This document shows, piece after piece, positions 1 to 8,925 of a stretch of 60,314 nt of DNA. Position numbers and translations under genes: made by a program. Each line of letters opens with the position of its first letter. The stretch's first letter is position 1. Below the pieces are notes generated by a model that saw nothing but the letters and a program-made list of their open reading frames with translations, had not been told where the DNA came from and made no database searches. This DNA is from Nitrosospira multiformis (GTDB lineage Bacteria > Pseudomonadota > Gammaproteobacteria > Burkholderiales > Nitrosomonadaceae): the NCBI RefSeq assembly GCF_003050865.1, contig NZ_QAOK01000021.1, positions 1-60,314 of the forward strand, read 5' to 3'.

Positions 1-126
1 TCCCCACGGAAATGACGCCATTTGAAATCGGACATTGAGAGCTGCCCCGAAAAACACAATGATGCACCTCGCTTCTTATTTTTTGCAACAGAGCCTTTTT
101 TTGAACCGCTCCTTCCTCTCATCCTT

Positions 127-1563
127 CTACTGCCAACCGCCACCAAGTGATCTATAAAGATCCACCATTGCGTCAAATTGCTTTTGTTGCGTTTCAATTA
201 GATCTTGTTTGGCCTCCAGGCTATCCCTTTGTGTCAATAGCACATCCAGGTAGTCCGTACGAGCAGATTTGAATAGCTGGCTAGCGACATCAATTGATTG
301 GACGAGCGCTTCCACCTGGCTTGTCTTGAACTGATAGTTTTTTTTGAGCTTATCGATGTTTGAAATTTGATTCGCTACTTCCACATAAGCATTGATAATA
401 CTTTGCTCATACTCATAAGCTGCCTGAATTTGCCTGGCACTGGCGTTTTTATATTCGGCTCTGATAGCGTACCTATTGATCACTGGAGCTACTAGCTCTC
501 CGGCAACAGCGGCCGCCAATGATTGTGGGGTATTGAACAGGTACTTAACCGCGAAAGCTTCAAACCCTACCCCGGCGTTTATGTTAAAGGTGGGAAAGAA
601 ATTTGCCCTGGCCACCTTTATGTTTAATTCCGCTGCCGATAGCTCAAGCTCCGCTTGCCTAATATCAGGCCTGTTTTGTAGCAATTGCGACGGAATACCT
701 GTCATGAGTACTTTGGGGTTTTGCTCCATAAAACCACTGGAAGCACGCTGGATAGGCTGCGGAGTTCTCCCTAACAGGAAGTTGATCCGGTTTTCAACAA
801 CCGTAATATCCTGTTTAATTTTGTATATGTTGCTTTTGTTTTTTGCCACTTCTGCTTCATAACGTTTGACCGCAAGTGCAGTTGTTCTTGCATACAGCAG
901 AAGTTGTTTAACCATCTCCAACGCATTTTCCTGAATCCTGATATTTTGCTCTAAATTCTCAAGGTGGTTGTCCAGGGCAAGCAATTCATAGTACGAATGA
1001 GCAACGTCAGCGACCAGGTTGGTCACTAAAAAATTTTGACCTTCTTTAGATGCCATGTACTCCAGCACAGCCGCTTCTCTCGCATTCCTCAATCTTTTCC
1101 ATATATCTACCTCCCAAGTTGAAAATAGCTCAAATCGAAAATCGCCAAGAAACGTAGGAAAGTGTTTGCCGGCTAATGGCAGTTCCTCTTCGATAGCGCC
1201 GAAGCGCGTAAACTCGCCGACTTTGTCTCCGCCTGCGCCAGCACGAATACCTACCAATGGCATCAAATATTGACCTCTACGCGCTTGGATTTCATTTTGT
1301 GCAATGGTGATGCGCTGCAGCATAATATTAATTTCTTTATTATTAGCAACAGCTATCTCTAGCAAATCTGATAAGGCAGGGTCATCGAAAAAATCCTTCC
1401 GCATGACAGTCGCCGTACTGGTCGTTTCAAAAACGTCCGGTTCAAAAGTAGCAGGAAGAGGCACATCTGCTTTTTTGATTGCTACTTTAGGAATACAACC
1501 CTGCAACAGCAGCCCCAGCACGACTAAAGCCATAAGCCGAAATGTTTTATTTTTCATTGTCAT
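127..1563 (-). CDS. Outer-membrane efflux lipoprotein (TolC/OprM/NodT-type OMF)
   Basis: Outer-membrane channel of a tripartite RND efflux pump. The 478-residue product starts with a lipoprotein signal peptide ending in the lipobox LLQGC (Cys about residue 23), so it should be a lipid-anchored OMF like OprM rather than a TolC-type protein. Two long, Gln/Asn/Ala-rich halves with predicted helical hairpins follow, as in the OEP family, including the typical segment RPDIRQAELELSAAELNIKV. The length is normal for the family. It is the last gene of the operon and overlaps the end of the pump gene by 17 bp, so it is probably translationally coupled to it. The substrate cannot be told from sequence. 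By eye the three-gene block is more AT-rich than the Pel and housekeeping regions. Confidence 0.9.
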   Translation of the reverse strand: MTMKNKTFRLMALVVLGLLLQGCIPKVAIKKADVPLPATFEPDVFETTSTATVMRKDFFDDPALSDLLEIAVANNKEINIMLQRITIAQNEIQARRGQYLMPLVGIRAGAGGDKVGEFTRFGAIEEELPLAGKHFPTFLGDFRFELFSTWEVDIWKRLRNAREAAVLEYMASKEGQNFLVTNLVADVAHSYYELLALDNHLENLEQNIRIQENALEMVKQLLLYARTTALAVKRYEAEVAKNKSNIYKIKQDITVVENRINFLLGRTPQPIQRASSGFMEQNPKVLMTGIPSQLLQNRPDIRQAELELSAAELNIKVARANFFPTFNINAGVGFEAFAVKYLFNTPQSLAAAVAGELVAPVINRYAIRAEYKNASARQIQAAYEYEQSIINAYVEVANQISNIDKLKKNYQFKTSQVEALVQSIDVASQLFKSARTDYLDVLLTQRDSLEAKQDLIETQQKQFDAMVDLYRSLGGGWQ

Positions 1564-4500
1564 CCGGGCCGTAATGATAAGTTTCGGCTAGAGGATCAAG
1601 ATCTTCACCTTGAATTAATTTTTTACCCTCTGCCATTTTCGCAAAAATATAATAAAATCCTGGGATAACGAGGACGCCAAACACGGTACCGGTAAGCATC
1701 CCACCCAGTGCTGAGGTACCAATCGTCCTGTTGCCGACCGCTCCAGCTCCCGTAGCCATCGCTAGGGGTATCAACCCGGCTATAAAGGCAAATGAAGTCA
1801 TCAAAATCGGCCGAAAACGCTCTTTTGCGCCCGCAATCGCCGCTTCTTTGACCGTCATGCCTCCTTCGACTTGCCTCTGGCTTGCAAACTCGACAATCAG
1901 TACCGCGTTTTTGCCGAGCAAGCCAATTAACATCACCATTCCCAGTTGGGAATAGACATCATTGGCAAGCCCTAATCCTTTTAACAACAAAAAGGCACCG
2001 AAAATACCGGGGGGTAGCGAACATAACACGACCAAGGGTAAAGCAAAGCTTTCGTATTGTGCGGCCAGCACCAGATATACAAACAGGATAACGACGGCGA
2101 AGATCAGCACTGCTTCATTGCCCCGGAGGGCTTCGTCGAATGTCAAGCCTTCCCAGGCAACTTCAAAACCTCGCGGCAAAGTGGCTTCCGCGACCTCTTC
2201 GATTGCCTTGATAGCTGCGCCCGTGGTATAACCGGGTGCGGGCTCGGCCCGGATCGCCGCAGTGTTATAGAGGTTATAACGCGTCAGCTCGTTGGGCCCC
2301 TGCTTTTTCACCATAGTCATGAAGGCAGAGTACGGCACCATTTCGCCTTTATCATTTTTCACAAAATAATTCAACACATCTTCAGGGGCTCGCCTGAATT
2401 CCGGCGCAGCCTGGGTGTAGACCTTAAAAAAGTTATTGAAGCGAATAAAGCCCTGTTCATAAGTACTGCCGATCATGATGTCCAGGTGATTCATCGCGTC
2501 TTCGATGGTAACCCCTTTTTGCATGGCCAGCCTGTTGTCGATGACCAGTTCGTATTGCGGATAATTGGCCGCATAAAAAGTGAACAAGCCGGTCAATTCC
2601 TTACGTTCACGCATCGCATTCATGAACTTTTTATTAAGTTCATCGAATTCGAAGTAATCCGTGTCTAACGTCTTGTCCACCAAGCGAAACGCCAAACCCG
2701 ATGCCGCACCGTATCCCGGCACTGCCGGCGGTTGAAAAAACTCGATGGTCGCACCTAGGTTATGGGCTTTTTCCTCCAACTCGTGGATGACTTGAGTTAC
2801 CGAATGTTTACGTTGCGACCAATCTTTCAGGTTGACAACAACAGTCCCTGCATTTGATCCACGGCCTTCGGTGAGTACTTCGTAGCCGGCTAAGGAAGAA
2901 ATTGATTGTACGCCTTCGATTTCTGCGGCCATTATTTCCAGTTCACGTGCCACTTTGTTGGTCACTTCGATGGTTGACCCGGGCGGTGTTTGGATAATCG
3001 CATAAATCATGCCTTGATCTTCGCCGGGAATAAAGCCGGAAGGCAGGACTTTATCGACCGCGAAAATGCCGAAGCCAAACCCGACCAATACCAAAAGCGT
3101 GACAAGGCGCCGGGTGACCGTGACATTCAGCAATTTGATGTAGCGGCCGGTGACCTTTTCGAAAACAGAGTTAAAGCCATCGATGAAAATGTTTATCGGG
3201 TTTCTCCGTTTCGGCTGGCCGTGAGTGTTTTTAAGAATCATGGCACACAGTACCGGGGTGAGCGATAAAGCCACAATTGCTGAAATAGTGATCGACGACG
3301 CCATAGTGATGGCGAACTGTCGATAAAATACCCCGACCGGTCCTGGCATAAACGCAAGAGGGACGAACACTGATACCATGACCAGCGTAATCGCTATAAT
3401 GGCGCCACCGATTTCCTGCAACACTTTTCGGGAGGCTTCATAAGGGGTGCAATGCTCGGCTGCCATTTTTGCATGCACTGCCTCCACTACCACAATGGCA
3501 TCATCGACCACAATACCAATAGCCAACACTAAGGCAAACAAGGTGATGAGGTTGATGGAAAGCCCGAACGCAGACATGACGGCAAATGCTCCGACCAGCG
3601 AAACCGGTACCGCGAGGACGGGAATCAGGGTAGAACGCCAGTCGCCAAGGAAAATGAAAACCACCAAGGAGACCAGAATGAAGGCTTCCACCAATGTGTG
3701 CAGCACTTGGTCGATGGACGCCTCAACGAAACGCGACACATCGTAATTGATTTCGTAGTCCATGCCCTCCGGGAAGGATTTTTTCAATTCTTCCAGTTTT
3801 TTCTTCACGTTCTCTATGACTACTTGGGCATTACTGCCGTAGTTTTGCTTCAGCACGATGGACGCGGAAGGGAATCCGTCCTTATCGGAGAAAATATTAT
3901 AAAACTCGCTGTCCAGAGTGACCTTGGCAACGTCTTTAATGCGCAGAATCTCGCCTGTTGGAGCAGCCCGGAGAATAATGTCCCCATATTCTTCCGGCTT
4001 GTTAAAGCGTCCTTTATAAACCAGCACATACTCTTTGGACTGGGCGAGCATGCCTGTGCTTTGACCCAGCCGACCAGGTCGTCCGATAATGCTTTGAGTC
4101 GCCAGTGCCTTCATCACCTCTTCTGACGAGACGGCATAGGCTCTCATCCGTTCCGGATTCATCCAAATCCGCATCGCATATTGGCGGGAACCCAATATGG
4201 TTGCTTGGGCAATTCCAGTAATGCGTTGAATCTCCGGAATAACATTGACATAGGCATAATTAAACAAAAGCTTCTGATCGGCGTCTTTGTCTTTGCTGTA
4301 GAGGTTGACATACATGAGCATGCTGGGCTGGACGAAGTTTACAATCACGCCTTCCAACTGCACCAGTATGGGTAGCCTGCTCATCATCTGATCCACGCGC
4401 GTCTTCACGTTAACCATCGCGATATTAGGATCGACGCCTAAATTGAAATATACTTGAATGGTCGCTTCGCCGGCACTGGTTGCATCCGAAGTGATGTATC

Positions 4501-4726
4501 TCATACCAGGCACGCCATTGATAGCGCGTTCCAAGAGGATCAGGGACGATTTCACCAGTACCTCGGCGCTGGCACCGGGAAACGATACTGCAACCGTGAC
4601 CCGGGGGGGTGCAATATCCGGAAACTGGGAAACGGGCAATGATTTCATTGCCAACAAGCCCATGAATATGAACAACAGCGATAACACGATCGCCAGCACA
4701 GGTCTTTTGAGAAAAATACCAAACAT
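1547..4726 (-). CDS. RND efflux pump, inner-membrane permease (HAE1/AcrB-like)
   Basis: Proton-driven inner-membrane pump of the RND superfamily, 1059 residues, the usual AcrB size. Twelve transmembrane segments are expected: one at the N-terminus (VLAIVLSLLFIFMGLLAM) and clusters around residues 340-560 and 870-1040. The proton-relay Asp pair is present in TM4 (GIVVDDAIVVVEAV), and the TM10 lysine lies in GKNAVLIVEFASQRQ. These features and the periplasmic loops point to a hydrophobe/amphiphile (HAE1) pump rather than a heavy-metal CzcA-type pump. It lies 21 bp after the adaptor gene and overlaps the OMF gene, giving the order adaptor-pump-OMF. The substrate is unknown. The start is the ATG at 4726. 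Confidence 0.93.
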   Translation of the reverse strand: MFGIFLKRPVLAIVLSLLFIFMGLLAMKSLPVSQFPDIAPPRVTVAVSFPGASAEVLVKSSLILLERAINGVPGMRYITSDATSAGEATIQVYFNLGVDPNIAMVNVKTRVDQMMSRLPILVQLEGVIVNFVQPSMLMYVNLYSKDKDADQKLLFNYAYVNVIPEIQRITGIAQATILGSRQYAMRIWMNPERMRAYAVSSEEVMKALATQSIIGRPGRLGQSTGMLAQSKEYVLVYKGRFNKPEEYGDIILRAAPTGEILRIKDVAKVTLDSEFYNIFSDKDGFPSASIVLKQNYGSNAQVVIENVKKKLEELKKSFPEGMDYEINYDVSRFVEASIDQVLHTLVEAFILVSLVVFIFLGDWRSTLIPVLAVPVSLVGAFAVMSAFGLSINLITLFALVLAIGIVVDDAIVVVEAVHAKMAAEHCTPYEASRKVLQEIGGAIIAITLVMVSVFVPLAFMPGPVGVFYRQFAITMASSITISAIVALSLTPVLCAMILKNTHGQPKRRNPINIFIDGFNSVFEKVTGRYIKLLNVTVTRRLVTLLVLVGFGFGIFAVDKVLPSGFIPGEDQGMIYAIIQTPPGSTIEVTNKVARELEIMAAEIEGVQSISSLAGYEVLTEGRGSNAGTVVVNLKDWSQRKHSVTQVIHELEEKAHNLGATIEFFQPPAVPGYGAASGLAFRLVDKTLDTDYFEFDELNKKFMNAMRERKELTGLFTFYAANYPQYELVIDNRLAMQKGVTIEDAMNHLDIMIGSTYEQGFIRFNNFFKVYTQAAPEFRRAPEDVLNYFVKNDKGEMVPYSAFMTMVKKQGPNELTRYNLYNTAAIRAEPAPGYTTGAAIKAIEEVAEATLPRGFEVAWEGLTFDEALRGNEAVLIFAVVILFVYLVLAAQYESFALPLVVLCSLPPGIFGAFLLLKGLGLANDVYSQLGMVMLIGLLGKNAVLIVEFASQRQVEGGMTVKEAAIAGAKERFRPILMTSFAFIAGLIPLAMATGAGAVGNRTIGTSALGGMLTGTVFGVLVIPGFYYIFAKMAEGKKLIQGEDLDPLAETYHYGPDDNEK

Positions 4727-4747
4727 GGCTTAATCCTGACTAAAAGG

Positions 4748-5839
4748 TTACTCGGTATACAATTTCATCAACTCTGAGCGAACCTCTTGGGGTGGCTTTA
4801 AATCGATCATCACCTTGTCTCCAGGACTAACTTTGCGCATACCCTCGATCAAAATCCTGTCTCCGTCATTCAGGCCGCTTTTAACAATAAACATGTGGGG
4901 CAATTCGGCCTCTATCTGGATAAGCCTTTGCTCCACTTTTTCTTCTTTGTTGACGACGTAGAGATAGATTTTATCCATGATTTCGAACGTCGCTTTTTGA
5001 GGGATGAGCATGGCGTTTGGGTAAGGTACGGTCATTAGGATTGTTCCTGTCTGACCATGCCTGAGAACTCTGTCCGGGTTCTCGAACAAGGCACGAAACT
5101 GAATGTTGCCGGAGGTATTATAAAAATCACCTACAATTGTCTCGATGACCCCCGTATGATCGAAAATCTCGCCATTTGCCATCCTTAACTGCACTTTTTC
5201 ATTGGTTTTGCCTTTTTCGCGCCTTATAAAATCCAGATATTTAGCTTCCGGGACGTTGAAATAGACCCACAAGTGGGCGATATCAGACAACTCCGTCAAC
5301 AAATCATCTTCATCCAGAAGGCTGCCGATCCTAACAGCCAAATGATCCGTAATCCCATCAAAAGGTGCTCTGACATCGGTGAACCCCAAGTGGGTTTTCG
5401 CCAAGTTCACCTGCGCGTTGGCCTTATCTAATTTTGCTTTTGCCAAAGCCAATTCGTTGGGTGATACGATATTCTTATCAGCCAAGGCCTTGGTATTGAG
5501 GTATTCGATGTTCATATTTTGCGCTTCGGCTTCCGCAGTTAGAAGTTCTGCCTGATAGACGTTGGGCATGATTTTGAACATGGGCTGTCCCTTTTTTACC
5601 CATTGCCCTTCGTCTACAAAAATATGGGTTAAATAGCCCTTTTCCAAAGAGCGGACTTCAATATGTCTGATGGCACGAATCTGACAGACATAGGGTTCCA
5701 GGATGGAAGTGTCTTCACGGAACGGTGTGGTTGCCGCATAGTGCGGCATTTCTTCATGTGCCTCGTGTTTTTGGCATCCACTCAATACCAGAGTGGCGAT
5801 TAAGCCTAGAACGATGGATAATTTAGTGACCATTTTCAT
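4748..5839 (-). CDS. RND efflux periplasmic adaptor (membrane fusion lipoprotein)
   Basis: Periplasmic adaptor of the RND pump encoded downstream, 363 residues. The N-terminal signal peptide ends in the lipobox LSGC (Cys about 22), so the protein should be anchored in the inner membrane by lipid. The HlyD/AcrA layout follows: a lipoyl half-motif (GYLTHIFVDEGQWVKKGQP), a helical hairpin (about residues 95-145), the second half-motif (VRAPFDGITDHL), then the beta-barrel and membrane-proximal domains. The ATG at 5839 overlaps the TGA of an upstream 44-codon RND relic as ATGA and has no strong Shine-Dalgarno sequence of its own, so translational coupling to the relic is likely. The HE-rich stretch after the lipidated Cys is short and does not identify a metal substrate. 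Confidence 0.9.
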   Translation of the reverse strand: MKMVTKLSIVLGLIATLVLSGCQKHEAHEEMPHYAATTPFREDTSILEPYVCQIRAIRHIEVRSLEKGYLTHIFVDEGQWVKKGQPMFKIMPNVYQAELLTAEAEAQNMNIEYLNTKALADKNIVSPNELALAKAKLDKANAQVNLAKTHLGFTDVRAPFDGITDHLAVRIGSLLDEDDLLTELSDIAHLWVYFNVPEAKYLDFIRREKGKTNEKVQLRMANGEIFDHTGVIETIVGDFYNTSGNIQFRALFENPDRVLRHGQTGTILMTVPYPNAMLIPQKATFEIMDKIYLYVVNKEEKVEQRLIQIEAELPHMFIVKSGLNDGDRILIEGMRKVSPGDKVMIDLKPPQEVRSELMKLYTE

Positions 5840-5970
5840 GCCGTCTTGATAGTGGGAAAGACGTCCGTCGGCTTATGCCGCATCGCCCTGATTCCAAACA
5901 GGACGATCAGAATGGAAAGAACCACGAAGGTGTAAGGTTTCCGCAGCGCCATAATTACGATCTGGTTCAT
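5836..5970 (-). pseudogene. N-terminal relic of a second RND pump (44 codons)
   Basis: This short frame begins with ATG at 5970 after a purine-rich AGAGAGAA. It encodes MNQIVIMALRKPYTFVVL, then a hydrophobic helix and PTDVFP, which is the canonical first transmembrane segment and first periplasmic residues of an RND permease. It then breaks off (KTA, stop). The remaining roughly 1000 codons are absent and the TGA overlaps the ATG of the adaptor gene. The simplest reading is a deletion that fused the first codons of one RND pump to the adaptor of another operon. It could now act as a leader peptide that couples translation into the adaptor. The family match is by eye. Confidence 0.7.
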
Positions 5971-6010
5971 ACTATGTTCTCTCTTATGCCTTCGGTAAAA
6001 AATTCATTTA

Positions 6011-7006
6011 CTAGAATATTGCACGTAAGGATGAGGCAATTCTTTTGCAAATCCTTACAAGGTTGGACGTGCAGTCTCCCGCCTTGCGTCTCCAGACGGT
6101 CTGAACAGGATTACTGCCCATCCCTTGCCAAACCCAGAAGCTGATCACCCGGCAGAATATTCCGGGAGAATGGGGGGAAGGGAGCGCCGTACCGCTCCCG
6201 CCGTTCCTGAAAATCTCGTCCTTCGTTATGTGCTGCCCGAGCGCCGTGCCGGCGTATGTCTCGGCAGATCCTAATGGCCAGATTGGCTGTTCGATATCGA
6301 TAAGATGGACGTTGCAGTATCGGCCGCCGGTATCGAGCCGCAGCTGATTGGGAAGTGTTTTGGCAATCAGGAGGAAGATGGCGCCGAAGGCTGCGGCAGC
6401 CGGATTGTTTCCCGACGCGATGGCAATCGCCGCAGCGACCGCGGATATTTTTGCAATATTTCTGCGTCTTCCAGTTTTGCCGACTTGAAGGGCGGGAAAG
6501 CTCTGAACCTTGTCGGTATGCTCCAGCGCATAGTTAAATCCAAGCTCCGCCGCTTCGTCGTCTGTCTTCCCGGCAGCCCGGGGAAAAACAGCCTGGCACA
6601 TTGCCAGGATTTGGTTTAGGTTCCGTTCGCAAGCTCCGAGGATCGTTGCCGATGCGGCCACGGCTCCGCAGGCGATTTGCTGGGGGCGAGTGCCTGCTGC
6701 AGCCCATTGCGCCGCATTTGCCACCGCGTTCGAAATGGTTTCGCTTACGACTCGCATGTTGTCCGCATTCAGGAGTCCTATGACTTCCGCTGAGTGGTCC
6801 TTGTCGTAGTGGCTGACAAGAATGTGGTCGAGGGAGTAACCGTAACCCCTGAGGATGGGATCGATAAAGTTGTGGACTGTCTCGGCATACCCGAGTAGTC
6901 CACCCTCGATCAATATCGTCCGGTGTCGCCCCGCTGCCACGTCTGCCGCAACCACGAGCGCACTTTCTCCCTGCCCGACGTCAATCGTATGGATGGTGAG
7001 TTGCAT
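6011..7006 (-). CDS. Metallo-beta-lactamase-fold hydrolase, C-terminus probably frameshifted
   Basis: The N-terminus (HTIDVGQGESALVV, then SHYDKDHSAE at about residues 64-73) is that of ComEC-type metallo-beta-lactamase-fold hydrolases, with the HxDxDH variant of the metal motif. Residues about 170-215 form an Ala-rich segment that may be membrane-associated (ISAVAAAIAIASGNNPAAAAFGAIFLLIAK). The substrate is unknown. After about residue 265 the reading frame looks unlike coding sequence (GSGTALPSPHSPGIFCRVISF and beyond). Another frame gives ERRERYGAPFPPFSRNILPG followed by DQLLGLARDGQ and a stop at about 6119-6121, which looks more protein-like, so a frameshift near 6205 is suspected. It sits between the efflux operon and the Pel operon and seems unrelated to both. 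No strong Shine-Dalgarno sequence precedes the ATG at 7006. Confidence 0.6.
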   Translation of the reverse strand: MQLTIHTIDVGQGESALVVAADVAAGRHRTILIEGGLLGYAETVHNFIDPILRGYGYSLDHILVSHYDKDHSAEVIGLLNADNMRVVSETISNAVANAAQWAAAGTRPQQIACGAVAASATILGACERNLNQILAMCQAVFPRAAGKTDDEAAELGFNYALEHTDKVQSFPALQVGKTGRRRNIAKISAVAAAIAIASGNNPAAAAFGAIFLLIAKTLPNQLRLDTGGRYCNVHLIDIEQPIWPLGSAETYAGTALGQHITKDEIFRNGGSGTALPSPHSPGIFCRVISFWVWQGMGSNPVQTVWRRKAGDCTSNLVRICKRIASSLRAIF

Positions 7007-7204
7007 GGCGATGAGCTTTCAAGTTTTCCCCCTTCCAAGATAAACAGGTAACTCGCACACCGAGAGCGTCAGCTGCGTGCTATCACGCTGTAACGGCTGA
7101 TAGACGGGCGATTATGAAGTGCGGATGATCGATTCAGCGGTCAAACGGGACACTTTCCACAGTGGCCTTTCTTCGACTGATCGGCATATGTTTAAGGGAT
7201 GCCA

Positions 7205-7241
7205 ACAACCAGTGTGGGATCAAAATTACCACACTGGTTGT
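7205..7241. repeat. 13-bp perfect inverted repeat with 11-nt spacer
   Basis: ACAACCAGTGTGG (7205-7217) and its exact reverse complement CCACACTGGTTGT (7229-7241) flank an AT-rich 11-nt spacer. No T-tract follows on the plus strand. It could be an operator, a hairpin or a scar of a small mobile element; the sequence does not decide. Confidence 0.7.
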
Positions 7242-7475
7242 AAGAGAACTATGATGGATAGGTGGTGAATTTGTGAATACTGCAGACCTGATCACCAAGT
7301 CAAAAAGTGTGGACAGTTATAGAAGTCCGCATGAGAGGAGGAAGTGCTGGAGGGGAAGTGCTGACCGAAGCGGAGGAACTCATTGCACGGCGTGACGCGA
7401 GGAAGTTCACCGATGCCGCAGAATCCGCGGCTGGGCGTCGGCGCCCGTACGGGCGAGACTCTCCATTTCATGAGT

Positions 7476-7500
7476 CAAGTCATTCCCGTGAAATGACTTG
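7476..7500 (-). terminator. Hairpin 45 bp past the end of the pel operon
   Basis: CAAGTCATT (7476-7484) pairs with AATGACTTG (7492-7500) around a 7-nt loop, just downstream of the pelG stop in the direction of pel transcription. There is no T-run, so if it ends transcription it is probably Rho-assisted or only stabilises the 3' end. Confidence 0.35.
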
Positions 7501-7545
7501 TCATTATTCGTCTGCTATGCACTTGGTATTTTTGAGAGACGCGGG

Positions 7546-8916
7546 CTAACCCTGCAGCATGAATGTTTCATACTCCAGCCGGTTGAACTTGTGCGAGAGG
7601 ATGAAGAGACCAAGAAATGCGGACAGCGTCACCGATACCGCAAAGCCATATCCGAAGGATTCGGCTCCCAGTTGCAGCGTGGCAACGGTGAACAGCAGGT
7701 TGGTTATAAAAAAACATGCCGTAACGATCAGTACTTCCCGCCGGGCGTCGAGATAAAAAAGTATGTTGAGTATCGCCATCAGCAGCACCTGCACACTGAC
7801 TGCAACCACATCAATATAAAACAAATGAATGTAGAGCGGGGATATGCCAATGGTTTGCAGCAGGCCCCTGCCCCACAGAAGGCACAGCACCACCGTCAGA
7901 CCCTGCACTTTGAAGATTTCGTAGATACCCTGCCGGGCAGCATACACCATCCGGTCACGCCTGTATTCAATATGCATCAGCGTGTCGCCTTCACGCACGG
8001 CACGGTAAAAACGTTCGTGCTGTTCGGCAAAATCCGCTTCTATGCTCACCAGAAATACGGCCATCCCCGGCAGAATGAATAGATATGCCAGAAAAATGGG
8101 AAGATCGTAGATGATGGACGCGCGCAATGGACCGATGACTGCCTCGGAAGTGTAGGGCACGAACCAGAAGATGAATTTGTCGATCCACACCGCCAGGTAA
8201 TAGAGCGTGCCGACCGCAAACAGGCTGTAAAAGCTCCGGCTTCGATCGAGAAAGTCAAATTTGAGCAGGGAATTTCCGGGATATTCCCGCACGATATGAT
8301 GCAGGAATGAAAACAGCAGATAGCCGTGACCGGTCAGCACGCCAAGTAACAGGCCGTTGAGTTCCCATGGAGATGCGAGGAGCCCGACTGCAATTCCCAG
8401 GGAGTAACCCTTGGCCAAGGTCCAGATGATGCGCCCATACGCCTTCATCCCCGACAGGAAAATGAGGACAATCCACATCCCGCTCAACACAACAAAATTG
8501 CACAGTAGCAACAGTTGCTGGAAAAATGGTCCCGTGAAAAGCGAGAAGATAAAGGGCGCTGCCCACGTAAAGCCACCCGCCATGGTCAACATCAGGACGC
8601 CGAAAAGATTGGGCAGCACCTCTGCCTTGTCATTGGCATAAGTCCGGTCCGCGACGAACCGCGTGAACATAAGCTGCATACCCCCGGTCCAGATCAGCGA
8701 ACCCGCCATCATGTAGGTAACGCAGATCTGAAAGGCGTTGACCTCGCGCTGTTCCACACCCAGCATGACGGCAAGAACGCCTATCATCATGATGCTCAGA
8801 ATTGAGAGCACCCAGGGACCACCGCTGACTAGGCCGGCATAACCATAGGCTCGCAACACCGACCAGTAATTGTCGCGCTCCAGGATTTTGCGGATTTCGA
8901 AACCGATGCCGGCCAT
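7546..8916 (-). CDS. pelG: PelG, Pel polysaccharide flippase-like membrane protein
   Basis: Polytopic inner-membrane protein of the MATE/MOP fold that works with PelD, PelE and PelF in polymerising and moving Pel polysaccharide (partially de-N-acetylated GalNAc-rich polymer) across the inner membrane. The 456-residue length equals that of known PelG. The N-terminus MAGIGFEIRKIL is the family's characteristic opening, and about 12 hydrophobic segments follow (for example VSGGPWVLSILSIMMIGVLAVML and AFLGLFILSHKF near the C-terminus). It is the last gene of the operon, 9 bp after the pelF stop. The identity is secure because of both sequence and operon position. Confidence 0.93.
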   Translation of the reverse strand: MAGIGFEIRKILERDNYWSVLRAYGYAGLVSGGPWVLSILSIMMIGVLAVMLGVEQREVNAFQICVTYMMAGSLIWTGGMQLMFTRFVADRTYANDKAEVLPNLFGVLMLTMAGGFTWAAPFIFSLFTGPFFQQLLLLCNFVVLSGMWIVLIFLSGMKAYGRIIWTLAKGYSLGIAVGLLASPWELNGLLLGVLTGHGYLLFSFLHHIVREYPGNSLLKFDFLDRSRSFYSLFAVGTLYYLAVWIDKFIFWFVPYTSEAVIGPLRASIIYDLPIFLAYLFILPGMAVFLVSIEADFAEQHERFYRAVREGDTLMHIEYRRDRMVYAARQGIYEIFKVQGLTVVLCLLWGRGLLQTIGISPLYIHLFYIDVVAVSVQVLLMAILNILFYLDARREVLIVTACFFITNLLFTVATLQLGAESFGYGFAVSVTLSAFLGLFILSHKFNRLEYETFMLQG

Positions 8917-8925
8917 ATAGTTACA

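Larger units (their letters stand above)
7007..7545. other. Gene-poor stretch between the MBL gene and the pel operon
   Basis: No convincing gene is visible in these 539 bp. It holds a 13-bp inverted repeat (7205-7241), a perfect 14-bp palindrome CGCCCGTACGGGCG (7442-7455) and a 9-bp hairpin just past the end of pelG (7476-7500). Two phrases resembling insertion-sequence ends (ACGGGACACTTTCCACAG at about 7146-7163 and AAAGTGTGGACAG near 7305) may mark old transposition, but no transposase remnant could be read. An 80-codon open frame at 7307-7549 on the plus strand has no recognisable features. Confidence 0.5.

Noticed and set aside
7140-7320. Possible insertion-sequence ends (ACGGGACACTTTCC and AAAGTGTGGACAG phrases)
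   Set aside because: No paired terminal repeats, target duplication or transposase fragment could be read, so no mobile element is called.
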